Below the pieces are notes generated by a model that worked only from the letters and a program-made list of their open reading frames with translations, made no database searches and was not told the DNA's origin. A DNA stretch of 64,000 bases from Gymnothorax reevesii (taxonomy: Eukaryota > Chordata > Actinopteri > Anguilliformes > Muraenidae): NCBI GenBank assembly GCA_029721435.1, contig CM056588.1, positions 36,783,430 to 36,847,429 on the forward strand, in the 5' to 3' direction. Of this stretch, positions 50,541 to 61,740 are shown piece by piece (within the stretch, counting starts at the first letter, position 1; each line of letters begins with the position of its first letter). The translations under genes and the position numbers were made by a program.

Positions 50541-52362
50541 ATAGAGTTTCCACAGCCTTCTCAAGTCCTCAGAAATGGTGCAAACAAACCTTCCGGGTCC
50601 AGCCTCGTCACTCGCGCACCCGTACATACCCTGCTGCAAAAGGTGCGCCCCTCCTCATTCTATCACTTACGCATGTTTAGCCCAGAACTCAGAACAGCTA
50701 AAACAGCAAGTAGAGCAGAGTTTTCAAATGCAATGTAAAGAATATTGATCCAACAGCCAAAAAAGACTCCAGGGATCCCACCTAACGGCAGTCATTTCAT
50801 CACATGACGGTTATTATATTTCATGTAATGTAATCACTCCTATCATTTCATTGTTAGTCATGCGCTGAGGCTAAATCCATATTACCAGCCAGCCTCTCTC
50901 TCTCTCTCTCTCTCAAGTTCTTCCTCACAAAGCCGTGTAAACCCTCGCTATTCGAGCGTGACCTTCGCCTGAAACGAAGCACTCCGCTTTTTCGGGAAAA
51001 GAATGGGCTTCCAAGCATGCATGTCAAATAAAATAAACTATCAGATGCACAGTTTCCCCCAAATCAGCCACTGACCCTTGAGAAACAAACAGTTCGGCAC
51101 CAGCGATAGACAAGGTTACCAACCATTCCTTCCTATTCTAGCCTTGGTGTACAGGCCACAAAAATATTGCCTTAATCAAGCAAACAGGCTAATCTCCATT
51201 TTGCCGGCAGGACAAAGAATGACAACTGATCACTCAGGAAGGCTACTCTTTTTTTACAGATGACAAAAGCAACATGGATATAAAACAGGAGAAGGTCAGC
51301 GAGGGAGAGCAGCAGGTTTAGGAGGAGGAGAATGTCTGATGAGTTGAGTATTCAGGAGAGAATCAATCTTGCTCATCTCTCCTTTTTATAGACCGGACGA
51401 GTATTATAAAAAGACAGCGAGATGGATTTGCTGTTGAGCCAGAATTGCCGTAAAACAATCCTGAATGCTCACAAGCCCCAAAGTCAAACCAGGCTTCACT
51501 CCAACAGGAGAAAAGAAAATGGGAGTGGTTGCTGCCCAGTGATCACGAAACAAAATGCATGCCTTTGAGCTCACAAAAACGACCCACACGACAGCACTGA
51601 TACAAAAAATAATAATAATAATAAAAAAAAAATATTATATATATATATATATAGATTTCCTAATAAATTCTACTCAGGTCATGCTTAGAGCACCAATATA
51701 AAGCCGCTTCGAAATTTGTGACATTAAAAATTAAATAGGAAACAAGAAAATTCAAAAGAATTAAAGAGAAAGTGCTCCCGCTCGGAACCCTTTCGGAGAA
51801 ACATACCAAAGGTGCTGCATCACCAGTCGAAGAAGTGGGGGCAGGAACGGTTTCGACGCCAATACTGAAACCTACTCGACCAGAAAAATCACCTGACTGT
51901 ATATCCTGCGAAGTACAGTACGCATTCCTCACTTGGGCCAAAAACATACCTGGGTCAAAACAACTACTTTTAACGTGAAATGCAGGGGGAAACCCCACAA
52001 AATCATACCTACAACCTACTATGTCAACAAACAAACTTAATTTATGAAAAGTCCGGGCCACGCCCATTAAAACAAACAGTGCTGAAATAAACCATGTAAG
52101 GAGAGATCCGGGAATATACGCGATCACATCTCACGGTCATGAATATTAAAGTGAAGTAAGTATGATTGTTTAATAAACGAGAGAAAATCGAGAGATTTCA
52201 ATCTAACAAACATAGACGGAGTAGGAGCACAACTGTGGATGGGAATTATTGACTAGTCAGATATCATGCACAGGCCCTCCACAAGAGATAATATGTTAGC
52301 AGTCTTCGACATAACGACGTAAATGCTATACTAAACTAAAACAACACAATGACACTTTAGGG

Positions 52363-52657
52363 CAGAGGTGGGCAACGAGGGCCGTATCTGTCCTTGGTTT
52401 TCACATAAACTTCTAGCCTTTAATTAATTAATTATCTAATTTAGCCAAACAATTTATGAAATCTGGCATTTCTGGCACATTTCTTTACATGATCACCGTA
52501 GACCGTTCTTGTCTCCCTTCATAAAACATTTCTTTGATCTAATCTTTGTACAAATCTATATTTGCGTATGCATTCAAACTCAGTCAGTCAGGGTAATTGA
52601 TAGAAATAAAAACCTGCACACGCACCGGCGCTCCGGGACCAGGATTGCCCACCCTTG
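52363..52657. mobile_element. hAT-type MITE (295 bp) with 8-bp TSD
   Basis: It begins CAGAGGTGGGCAA and ends TTGCCCACCCTTG, inverted ends typical of hAT/Charlie-like MITEs. CTTTAGGG (52355-52362) and CTTTGGGG (52658-52665) form a 7-of-8 target duplication. There is no coding capacity. Confidence 0.85.
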
Positions 52658-53167
52658 CTTTGGGGGCTAAGCTCTCTTCAGTGATGAACTGAGTCAAAAC
52701 TTTACATCAATGCAACACTGAAAAAGGCTGCGAATAACTCCTTGACTAAGCCAGCGACCACAATCAGGAGTCAAGGTGAACTGCGTCGTGAAAAATTCCC
52801 TAATGAACATACAATTATTCACATTGAAAACAAACCACGTGTCCTACACTAAAACAAGATGACCAGTCAATGGCCCAAAGTAAATTTAAATTATTAAATT
52901 GGTGGCGTATCGAACAAAACATGTAATCAAGGCTTCTCATTTTTTACGCTTTTGTGAGGTTTAGCCAGCATCAATTGGAAACATGTCAAATTTTCCAAGT
53001 CGGGTTTTCCTCTCTCTGTTGACAGCCCGCAATTAACAGGCATACAACGATGATCAACAGGTTCGTTTAACAATACCATTACTGCGGCACAAAATATTCA
53101 ATAAACTAATGTGGCAGTAAACAGTTAACTTTACTGGTTACTGACAGACAGTTGTCAAGCACAGGGA

Positions 53168-53302
53168 AGCCGCTTTCACACCGGACGCGAAACGGATTTT
53201 TAGCGCGACAGATTACATTCAAAGCCAATGCAAAGACGCGAATACATTCGAATGTACTCCGTCGTACGAAAAATTCGTTTCGCGTCCAGTGTGAAAGCGG
53301 CT
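53168..53302. mobile_element. PIF/Harbinger-like MITE M, intact copy
   Basis: The inverted ends AGCCGCTTTCACACCGGACG and CGTCCAGTGTGAAAGCGGCT enclose GACAGATTACATTCAAAG. The same family is present, interrupted, at 55707-57359. It lies in intron 1, about 430 bp after exon 1. The 3-bp flanks (GGA, TAA) do not match here. Confidence 0.8.
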
Positions 53303-53733
53303 TAAGGCAACTAACTGTTACAGAGCCCACCACTTCATTCGAAAACAAACGAGTAAGCCAGCTAGCTAACGTTATTTCATTGAGGGCTTCAGCTCTTATA
53401 CCGAGGCGGTTAGTTAGGCGGCTTGTTTCAGTTGTGTTTAAGAATAGCCAATTAACATAATGGCATCTGACTGAATACATAGCGAACGACACTTAAACAT
53501 ACGACAAACTGCAGAAATGAGCTCACGACAACATAGAAGTAACTTATCTGCTGACGTAGCTAGCTAGCCTGCCCTAGGCAGTGCATCAGCATTAATGCTA
53601 CACACGGAGAACCGCACAGGCTTCTGACGTCCGCCGGGTCGCGTAATTTGGAGAAAAGAGGCACCGGAGCCGACCCTGGTCACAGCTTTTACATTCATAC
53701 TGTTTCTCTCCACACTTTACAGTAACATCATAC

Positions 53734-53760
53734 CTTGTTCGAAGCAGTCTTGGCAGACAT
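53734..53760 (-). CDS. tjp1: tjp1 coding exon 1 (start codon, residues 1-9)
   Basis: This short exon encodes MSAKTASNK and ends exactly before a GTATG donor (53733-53732). The ATG at 53760-53758 follows AACAAA, giving an A at -3. Human ZO-1 starts with a similar small, Ala/Lys-rich nonapeptide before the second exon, so both length and composition fit. The junction to exon 2 is in phase 0. The exon is separated from exon 2 by a 34-kb intron, as expected for a gene whose first intron is large. It was too short to be seen as an open frame and rests on the family match plus the splice donor. A second, conserved methionine lies in exon 2 (residue 13), so isoforms lacking these nine residues are possible. 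Confidence 0.85.
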
Positions 53761-53960
53761 TTTGTTCCCTTCCACCCGGAGGTGCAAGTTTAGTCTCGTA
53801 AATATCGCACACGAACCAAAAATCGCAAAAATTCTTCTTACAGTCTCTCGCCCAGCATACGCCGCCGCCCCGCCGGGCAGTGTCCTTTATGCGCGCCGGA
53901 TGCTGAGCGACATGTCAACGAAATGATCGCAAAAGTCCAACGACAAAGTTCATTACCAAA
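53761..53960 (-). promoter_or_regulatory. tjp1: tjp1 5' UTR and core promoter candidate
   Basis: Immediately upstream of the start codon, the sense strand is GC-richer than its surroundings, with several CpG dinucleotides between about 53845 and 53915. A CATAAAGG sequence (complement of 53886-53893) could act as a weak TATA-like site. I cannot fix the transcription start. A CpG-bearing, mostly TATA-less promoter would be ordinary for this widely expressed gene. This is inference from position and base composition. Confidence 0.45.
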
Positions 53961-55706
53961 AAAAAACCTTCCCGATTTGAGCTATCGATGGTTAGCTCAG
54001 TGTTTCAGCGGTTATTCCGAATGGATCTGTCAACTTGCTCCCCGTCTCGCGAAGTGTCCTTATCCTCAGAAAGTGCGCATTAAGATTTCAAAAGGAAGAG
54101 AGGAAATTTCGCCTTTCAAGGTTCCAATGCAGCGAAACTGCAACCGCAGGTTAGATCTGCCTCTCCCAGATCCTCGCTTCTCCTCTCTCCAAGCAACATC
54201 CGTGACATGTCTGACCGGGACAGTCCATTACATTCTGCAGGGGGGTGGAGTAAACTTTACGAAAACCTATCTGTCGTTTTTCGCGTTAAGCGATGAGTCT
54301 TATTCAATATTCACGTTTAAAAGCAGAACATGTGCTTTTCACTGATGGATCGGCTCATATGAAACGTAATTTACGCGTGTCAACATCACCAGTGCCATGT
54401 AGTCACATCTCCAGTGCTTTTCCCTTCTTTGTGGTACGGGCGATAGAGGTAAGGGGATGGATCATGGATGGTGAGCGCTGTGTTTCCTCCAGTGGATATC
54501 GTCAGCGGCAATCCAAATCCAAACAGGCCTGTCCAAGTTCGGAGTTTGGTTTAAAAAACCCCCGACGTACGACTGACCAATGCGATATAACATGTTTGAA
54601 TAGGCAGTTGATCCGAAGCTTGACTCCTTTTGTCCTCTTTCACACTGAGTTCACAGACTTGCCTGGTACAGTCAATAAATTTATTTAAAAAAAGAAAGAA
54701 AGACAAAAAAAAAACTGCCAACTGACATTAGGCTTTAACACAAAGTTGCTTTTTTTTGGTAAGTTAATTTAGATGGCTAACTATTGGTAGCCTATTTTTA
54801 ATTGCGAACAATAAAGCTTAGCTTCCAAAAACTGGAAACGCACAGCATTGATTCTTTTATCAATTATAGCGAAAATCAAATCAAAGGTATGCATTATGGT
54901 GCAGACGTACATAATTTTGAACACGATTCCGGAAACTAAGCGGTAATATCAAAATGTTAACACGTAAGCATTATTGTCCATTCATTCTAATTCGAGTGCG
55001 CTTAACTGAATGAACTTCAACTATCCCAAGAAAACGCTTTCACAAGTTCACCTCTGTCATTTATTATTCATGTTTTATAGAGGCCAGAGGCAGAGAGCAT
55101 GTTTCATTCCGTTCGCATGTTTCATGCTCCTGTTTTGTTGTATTGTCTCAACTAACAATAACAAGACTATGTTTTATTATGATTTCTGCACTTCACCTAT
55201 TGGGTATTTTAATCTATTCACATTAATCGAATCGCATAATGCCTTCACATAGATTTTAATTTCTGATCGAAACATACTAGATAATTACAGGAATGAAAAC
55301 TTGGATGTAATACCTGAAATTACAACTTCAATTCCAGAAGAGACAGTGAGCACAGAATTAATAACAAAAACAGCAAGCACTAATTTTCAAATCCACTTAA
55401 ACATCACTTCAATAAAAAGAGCTATGACAAAAGAAGTACTGTTAAAATTAATGAACCTTTTTTTGTTTGTTTTGAAAAGAACCATTTCGAAATGTGTTGT
55501 CTGCATAACATTCCAATGGAACTGAGACAGGCGCATGCTCACCGTCGTGTAACATCACCTCTTGTTTTAATAACACTAAGTAGTTGTAATAGAACTCGAG
55601 ACATCAATTGTTGAAGTTTTGAAAGCAAAACTTGTTTTAGCCCGATACAGGACTTCATTTGGTCAACAGTTTTGGGTTCTCCATGGTTGCATTTTGTGCT
55701 TCATAA

Positions 55707-57359
55707 AGCTGCTTTTACACCGAAGGCGAAACGGATTTTTCGCACGACAGATTACATTCAAAGTCAACGCAAAGACGCGAATACAAGCGAAGCGCGAGTA
55801 ATCGCGTCTTTGCATTGACTTTGAATGCACTTTGAGTATATTTTGAGTACACTGAACAAAAATGTAAACGCAACACTTCTTATTGTGAGAAATATGACCA
55901 TGTAGAAGCTCATTGTACTTTCATTGAGTGTTGACAGATTGTATGACCATATTGCAATACATTTCGATCAATGATTTAAAAAGACAAACAAGAATCTCGC
56001 GATGGCGTGACGATAAAGGGGATGGGGTCTACTGTCCAAATTTCACAAATCAATATTGGGTATGTCCGTCGTGGGCCGGCTTCATTGCTACACATCTCTG
56101 CTGTGTGGACTGTAACAAATGGCCAATGGTGACTTAGTGGACATGTTCCCTCTTCTCTTCAAGAGCTGTGCAGAGATGGCGGCATTTGGCTGAAAATGGG
56201 AACCAATGACGAACTTGTTGCTTGTGGACATTCCAAAGATGCTGGAAGGGGGACAAATCCGAGGACTAAGCCAGCCATTCAAGCACACAAATGTTTTCAG
56301 GCTCAAGGAATTCTGTGCATACACGGGTGACTTGGGTCTGGCATGGTCATGCTGGATAGGTTTTGATGGATGAATGGTTGGACGAAAGGCAGCAGCATCT
56401 CATCGTGAAATCACACTGCATTCAAGTTGCTGTTCATCAACTGCAGTTGGGTGCAATGTCCTTGGAATATTCCCACACTAACCAGCACTCCACCACCATG
56501 CCACCTTGCGCACCACAATGATGTCAACATAGCGATCCTCCGTCCATCTGCTCTGTGAAGTTGGAAACATGACTTGTCTGTAAAGAAAACAGTCCCCCAT
56601 TGTGCCATTGGCCAACAAACGTGTCTATTCACTCAGTCGAACCGGTTTTTTCATCGAGCTGAGGAGAGGTCCAATCCACAAAGGGCAAAAGACGTAAAGA
56701 TTTGGACTTCCTAGAGATTATTTTTCATGGCTTCGGCAAAAATGGGGTGATGGTGGGGACCAGCCGTCTCATCTGCAGTGGAAGTGACTGGTCTCAGACG
56801 ATCACAGAGGTAAAGAGTCCAGATATGGCGGTCTTGGGTGGAGGTCGTCACACATGGTCGTCATGCATGCAGGCGGTCTGCTGTCTTGCCTCATTCCTCA
56901 AAAAGGTGTTTTATGCGACTTATTGCTGAAACATGGACATTAAGAGCCCTTTCAACATCCCTGAGAAACATTCCTGCAGGGAGCATGCCAATGGCACGAG
57001 TCATTTATGGCATTTTGAACAATTGCAGAACTGGGACTTTTGGGATGGCCTTTTATTGACCAGAGAACAGGATGTGCCTGGGCTGACTGGACCTGATTTC
57101 AGTAGCTCTGGATCATGCCCCACCTGTCTGACAGGCCAATTTTGACAAAGGGCATGAACTTGACAATGATATGGAGAAGGTGACTAAAATGCACCCAGAG
57201 CAGTGGCACACAACCTTAGTCACATGAATAAACCCAACTAAGCCAACCTCAGAAATAATTATGCACAAAATTGAAATGACTAAACCGTTGCGTTTATATT
57301 TTCGTTCAGTATAATTTGCCGTGTGAAAATTTCGTTTCACGGTCAGTGTGAAAGTGGCT
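55707..57359. mobile_element. MITE M, second copy, interrupted by a Tc1-like element
   Basis: Left part 55707-55849 (AGCTGCTTTTACACCGAAGG, then GACAGATTACATTCAAAGTC) and right part 57312-57359 (TTCACGGTCAGTGTGAAAGT, GGCT) together make one MITE related to 53168-53302. TAA at 55704-55706 and 57360-57362 is the target duplication, as used by PIF/Harbinger elements. The left part contains a hairpin pairing CAAAGTCAACGCAAAGACGC with GCGTCTTTGCATTGACTTTG. Confidence 0.8.
55850..57311 (-). mobile_element. Tc1-like element (inner), degenerate
   Basis: The left end CACTGAACAAAAATGTAAAC and the reverse complement of the right end TACTGAACGAAAATATAAAC match at 22 of 25 positions, and both ends abut TA (55848-55849, 57312-57313). 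On the minus strand 56411-56632 reads AQWGTVFFTDKSCFQLHRAD, then DGRRIAMLTSLW and ARWHGGGVLVSVGI, the central Tc1 transposase motif with TDKS in place of the usual TDES. Other parts are in shifted frames. The length of 1.46 kb fits a full-sized but dead copy. Confidence 0.85.
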
Positions 57360-57964
57360 TAATCCTCCACATTTTTCAAAGGGAGACAGGTCCAGGCTGC
57401 AGGCAGGTGAGTTTAGTATGCATACTCTTGGACTACGCTACAAACCCACAATGTTGTAATATGTGTAGGGGGTGGCTCGGCCTCATCCTGCTGGAACAAG
57501 CAGTTGTATTCCTGAAAAAGACTGAAAGGCAGCATATATTGCTCAGAAATGTACCTGCACCTTCTCGCGTCAATTGTGAGAAGTGCACACAGCCCATGCT
57601 GACAGAGCACTAGCCTAATGTAGCCCCAGACCAGGATAGATGCTCACGTTTGAACACGTTGCTGATAACAATCGAGATGGTCCTTCTATTCTCTGGCCCA
57701 GTGAATACATGATTGTCCATTATTACCACAAAATTTCAAAAGATGAACTCATCAGACCACAGCACTCTTTTCCACTTCATGTCAGTCCATTTTAGATGAG
57801 AGTGAGCATAAAAAAAAGTCAGTGGTGCTACTAGACGGTGTTGATATACGGCTTCCTCTTTGCATAGTAGAGTTTTAAATCACATTTGATGAAGCCACAA
57901 CAAACTGTGCTCACAGACACAGATCTTCAGAAGTTTTTAAGGGCCAACATGTACCCCTTAACCC

Positions 57965-59010
57965 CTGGTTAAGATGTGTTAAAAGCCTTAAAATAAATTC
58001 ACTTTTTTACTGCAGAAGCATACTCTCACACTGAACATTGTAGAAAAATTTAACCTTCAACTCAGGTGAATTTTAAGGGGAAAAAAAAAATCCCTGACTA
58101 AGAAATAATTATTTTTCATAAAATCACCTGTTCCACAATTATTGCCCCCCCCCAAACAATTCCTAGGAAATAAATGTAATTGAAGTATTTCTGTCATTTC
58201 TACAGTAGTTTACAAAATTGATTACAGTATCTAGGAACATTTAATTAGTAATTCATCACTTCCTATTTCCCTGGGGTATAAATATGACATGACACAGAGG
58301 CCATTTCTCTTATTCACTCTTCAACATGGGAAAGACAAAGGAACACACCATTCAAGTAAGGCAGTTGTGTGTCGACCTTCACAAGTCAGGCAATGGCTAC
58401 AAGAAAATAGCCACTCGCCTGCACCTGCCCATATCTACGGTCAGAGGAATCATTAAGAAGTTTAAAACAACTGGAACAGTGGTAAACAAGCCTCTACGAG
58501 GACGCAAGGTTATTTTGCCACCATGCACAGTGAGGAGGATAGTAAGAGAAATAAAAAGTTCTCCAAAGCGCACTGTTAAAGAATTGCAACAAATGGTAGC
58601 ATCTTGGGGTCACAGAGTCTCCAAAATAACCATCAGGCGCTATCTACATGCCAACAAACTGTTTGGGAGGCATGCATGGAAAAAACCTTTTCTCACTCAC
58701 AATCATAAACGCAAGCGCCTGGAGTTCGCTAAGCGGTACTAGGACTTCAACTGGGATCGTGTGCTTTGGTCAGATGAGACCAAGATAGAGCTTTTTGGCA
58801 ACAAACACTAAGTGGGTCTGGCGGAACACAAAAGATGAGTATGCAGAAAAGCACCTCATGACCACTGTGAAGTATGGGGGAGGATCGGTGATGCTGTGGG
58901 CCTGTTTCTCGTCCAGAGGCCCTGGGAACCTTGTTAGGATGTATGGCATCATGAACGCTTTGAAATACCAGGGCATTTTAAATCAAAATCTGGTGGCCTC
59001 TGCCACCAAC
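57965..59010 (+). pseudogene. Tc1-like transposase, plus strand, 3'-truncated
   Basis: From 58326 the frame encodes 138 residues with a paired-like helix-turn-helix region (HTIQVRQLCVDLHKSGNGYK, KIATRLHLPISTVRGIIKKF), a GRGRK-type hook written RGRK and a second helix set to LEFAKRY. It then hits TAG (58739-58741) where Trp is usual in AKRYWDF. Next comes NWDRVLWSDETKIELFGN and, after the loss of two bases near 58807, frameshifted remnants (GLFLVQRPW). The match stops near 59005, so the last catalytic part and right inverted repeat are gone. The TATA-like GGTATAAATATGAC at 58274 belongs to the element. Left limit approximate. Confidence 0.85.
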
Positions 59011-61589
59011 AAAAATCAATCAAAAACATTGCCTTGGTAACAGACACAGACTTCAGTTTTACGCGACTAACAATTCTTGTCACTTGTAACGAAACTGTAC
59101 TTTGTCCCTTTTAAACTAGAGCAATAAAAGTATATTTTCCAAGGATCAAACTTGCCTTAATCTTGAGTAAACAAGAAATTGCCCTCCAATATCACAAGTC
59201 GCATCGGTGACACTGAATCTCAGCCCTGAGGTTGGGTTCAACTCAAAATACTTGGGAACATAAGGCAATAATGGAGACAGCGGTCTTGTGCTGCAATTGA
59301 ATGCATTCTTTTAGAATATAAGTATATATCCTCAACAGAGAAAATAACACCAAGTACTCTGCAACTTTTGATTTTGGTTAATAACTAACCACATAGGAAG
59401 TCTAGCCACCCATTACTGAAATACAGCCTACTTCCTGTGGCTTTGTGGGCCCACACCCACAGGAAGAGTCTGGCCACAGAACACACTGCACATTGTTTTA
59501 AAGAAAACAACTGGGGCCGAGTCTCCCTGTGTAAAACAAATCCTCGCATTACTACCACGTAACACAGGACTAACATATGATACAGCCTGTAACGGCCGTG
59601 AATGGTGTCTTTAATTCTGAACTCCACACACATTAATCATGCATTTCCATACCAGAGAACATATTTCAGAAAAACTTTTTTAAAATCATGCTTTTGAATA
59701 TTTTCTTTGGTTTTGATCGCCAACAAGCAAGTACTAACAAACAGTGAATATACTAAATCTAGAATAATTTATTACTCTTCAAAGAAGACCAAGTTAACAG
59801 GCTATATTGAAGCATTTACCTTCAGTATTAGCAATAGATGATTCACAGACATGCAACTACGTGTGCAAAAAGGGATGGATCTGAAATGAAGTGAATTAAA
59901 TGTTAAATATCAGCTGCAGTTCTGGCACAGATAGAGGTATACTTTGCCACCTGTGTTTATGTTTTATGTGTTTTTCCCCCATCAACAGATAAGCTTCCAG
60001 TTCACACAGAAATTATATATATCCAAGAATTCACAGAAACATACCCCTCCCTTCACTTCCTTACAGCAAAATTAGAGTCTCCGTATCATTTCTCAACATT
60101 TAAAAAACACATAACAAAATGATCTCGCGATTCTCAAAATTTCACATCACTATTTACTTTCGAATTTAAAAGGCACAGGTTCTATCAAACCACAACTGAC
60201 ATAAGAACTGATGCCGTAATTACTGTTTGAACTTTTATGAGGAAAAACTTCGAAAAAGGCAAAAGGCAAGACTGCCAAGATCCTTAATGTACCTAAAACC
60301 TATTCTGCCGATGAACTTGATGTTAAGTCTGTTGTGAGCTCTTAAATACAAGATACAGTTTGAAAAACAATTTATTATTAAGCATTTTTAGAAAGTCCCA
60401 CTGCACAAATGAACCACCAAAAAACAAACATGTGAAGGCCAAAAATGTAATTCTCTAACACAAAAATAAAAATAACATTACATTGTTAATAATACATTTT
60501 TAAATAAAAATATTCAAGTTAATAATTTAAAAAACTAATTAGTTCCACTTTAAAAGTATTGTATTATTTTAACATGAAGAATTTACTGTCTCAGTCTCCA
60601 AACCAATAGTTTTGCTCATCTTAAAAATATGAGGTTTTCTTATAAAGGTCAAAGTGGTTATATTTATTTCTTTATAGAAGCAATTCATTTTCATACAATT
60701 CGGTTCTTTTATTTTTTTTACATTAGCTATCTGATCGTGCTCATTTATGACCTAGTTGTGCTGAGAGAGCAAGTCAAAACATTTACAGCAAACAATAGAT
60801 TTAAATAGCCTTTTTTTGTAGTTGTAAAAATGTTAGAACAAAAGAATAGAAAAGAATAGATTTTCCTTAGCATGGCCTAGCACCAAAATGACAATGTTTA
60901 ATTATCAAGAAGCAGCAATTTTCTCCATATGCTTGCATAATGAGACGAAGCACCCTATAGTCTCCCCAATATTGTCTGACCACCCAAGCAGGCATTTTAA
61001 TAGCTGAGATCACCAAGATTGCCATGTGTTTAGCTCCAGATTTTTTCTGCTCATTTGCACTCAGCTCTTCTAGTCAGGGCCAACCAGAGATTATTTTCTT
61101 AAGGTTTTTTTAGGTCTAATTTGATCAGCTTGCCCTGAGGATGAGCTGAAAGTATATTCAGAGAATAGCTATGTGCACTTTAACAATAAAATCAGGTTGA
61201 TCAGCGAAAGAGAATGTGTCCAGAGCACAACAGCTTAATAGGTTACACTGCACAGTGTGTAAATTCTAAAAATATAAACATTTAAAAGAAAAAGAAGGAA
61301 GTGCCCATCTCAAGGCTGAGTTTATTTGAAACATACAGGCATCACCCAAAGCAAGCTGGATGAATTTAGCAAAACACGCTCTACAACTCCAACTCCAAAA
61401 GTTGAGATGGTATGGAAAATGGACATAAAAACAGAAAGAAGTGATTTTTTAATTTTCCTTGACTCATATGTATTTCACTACAGACAGCTACAGACAGAAT
61501 GAAGGCACCATACAGTGTTTTTTAATGTTTTGTCTGATCAACTTGATTTATTTGCATATATACATCAAACCCTGCCATTCTGGACTATA

Positions 61590-61740
61590 ACTGATTCCAA
61601 GAAAGTTGGGACAGGGCAATTTTGGACAAGTAATGGGGTAAAAAAAAAATTGAACCGTGATATGATTTGAAACAACTGATGTCAGCAGGAGACTGTAATC
61701 ATGAATTGGTAAAAAAGCAGCATCCAGGACAGCCCTCATC
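61590..61740. repeat. interspersed repeat fragment (AAGTTGGGACAGGGCAATTT)
   Basis: The block AAGAAAGTTGGGACAGGGC, GTAATGGGGTAAAAAAAAA, TGATGTCAGCAGGAGACTGT and AAAGCAGCATCCAGGACAGC resembles the end of a transposon common in fish. Class not determined. Confidence 0.5.

Larger units (their letters stand above)
19790..53733 (-). other. tjp1: intron 1 of tjp1 (34 kb)
   Basis: The intron between the first two coding exons holds a candidate alternative first exon (30909-31030), a PIF-like MITE near its 5' end (53168-53302), three hAT-type elements (23742-24115, 40875-41478, 52363-52657), smaller palindromic elements, and many microsatellites, all listed separately. The stretches 21230-22730, 25260-28740, 32060-33050, 37080-40520 and 44410-50450 contain short CA or A runs and nothing I can identify as genes or RNAs. 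Confidence 0.8.
403..53760 (-). other. tjp1: tjp1 (ZO-1) gene, 5' part, start codon to coding exon 9
   Basis: This is the span of the only gene I can support. Nine minus-strand exons join in frame with GT donors and AG acceptors, in phases 0,0,2,0,1,0,1,2,1. Intron lengths are about 33.9, 4.9, 0.9, 2.2, 3.2, 1.1, 0.6 and 5.5 kb. ZO-1 is a membrane-associated guanylate-kinase scaffold on the cytoplasmic face of tight junctions. It binds claudins through PDZ1, pairs with other ZO proteins and binds connexins through PDZ2, and links to occludin and actin through later domains. Those later domains (PDZ3, SH3, GUK, ZU5) are not in the window, so the gene runs off the left edge. The tryptophan-containing N-terminus and the PDZ1 loop match ZO-1 better than ZO-2. 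Teleosts usually carry two copies, tjp1a and tjp1b, which I cannot separate here. Confidence 0.95.
55539..57945 (-). pseudogene. Tc1-family transposase remnant (outer element), split by insertions
   Basis: Two outer pieces, 55539-55706 and 57360-57945, form one degenerate Tc1-like transposase on the minus strand. Right piece, minus strand: VSVSTVCCGFIKCDLKLYYAK then RKPYINTV with two stops, HLKWTDMKWKRVLWSDE around the first catalytic Asp, and LFQQDEAEPPPTHITTLWV at the place of the QQDNARPH motif. Left piece: QVLLSKLQQLMSRVLLQLL followed by KTRGDVTRR and a stop at 55541-55539, the typical Tc1 C-terminus. The N-terminal DNA-binding domain is missing. The frame has stops and shifts and cannot be active. 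Confidence 0.8.

Noticed and set aside
53923..54688. 140- and 131-codon plus-strand frames just upstream of tjp1
   Set aside because: A divergent gene at the promoter would be plausible, but the translations show no domain or splice structure I recognise.
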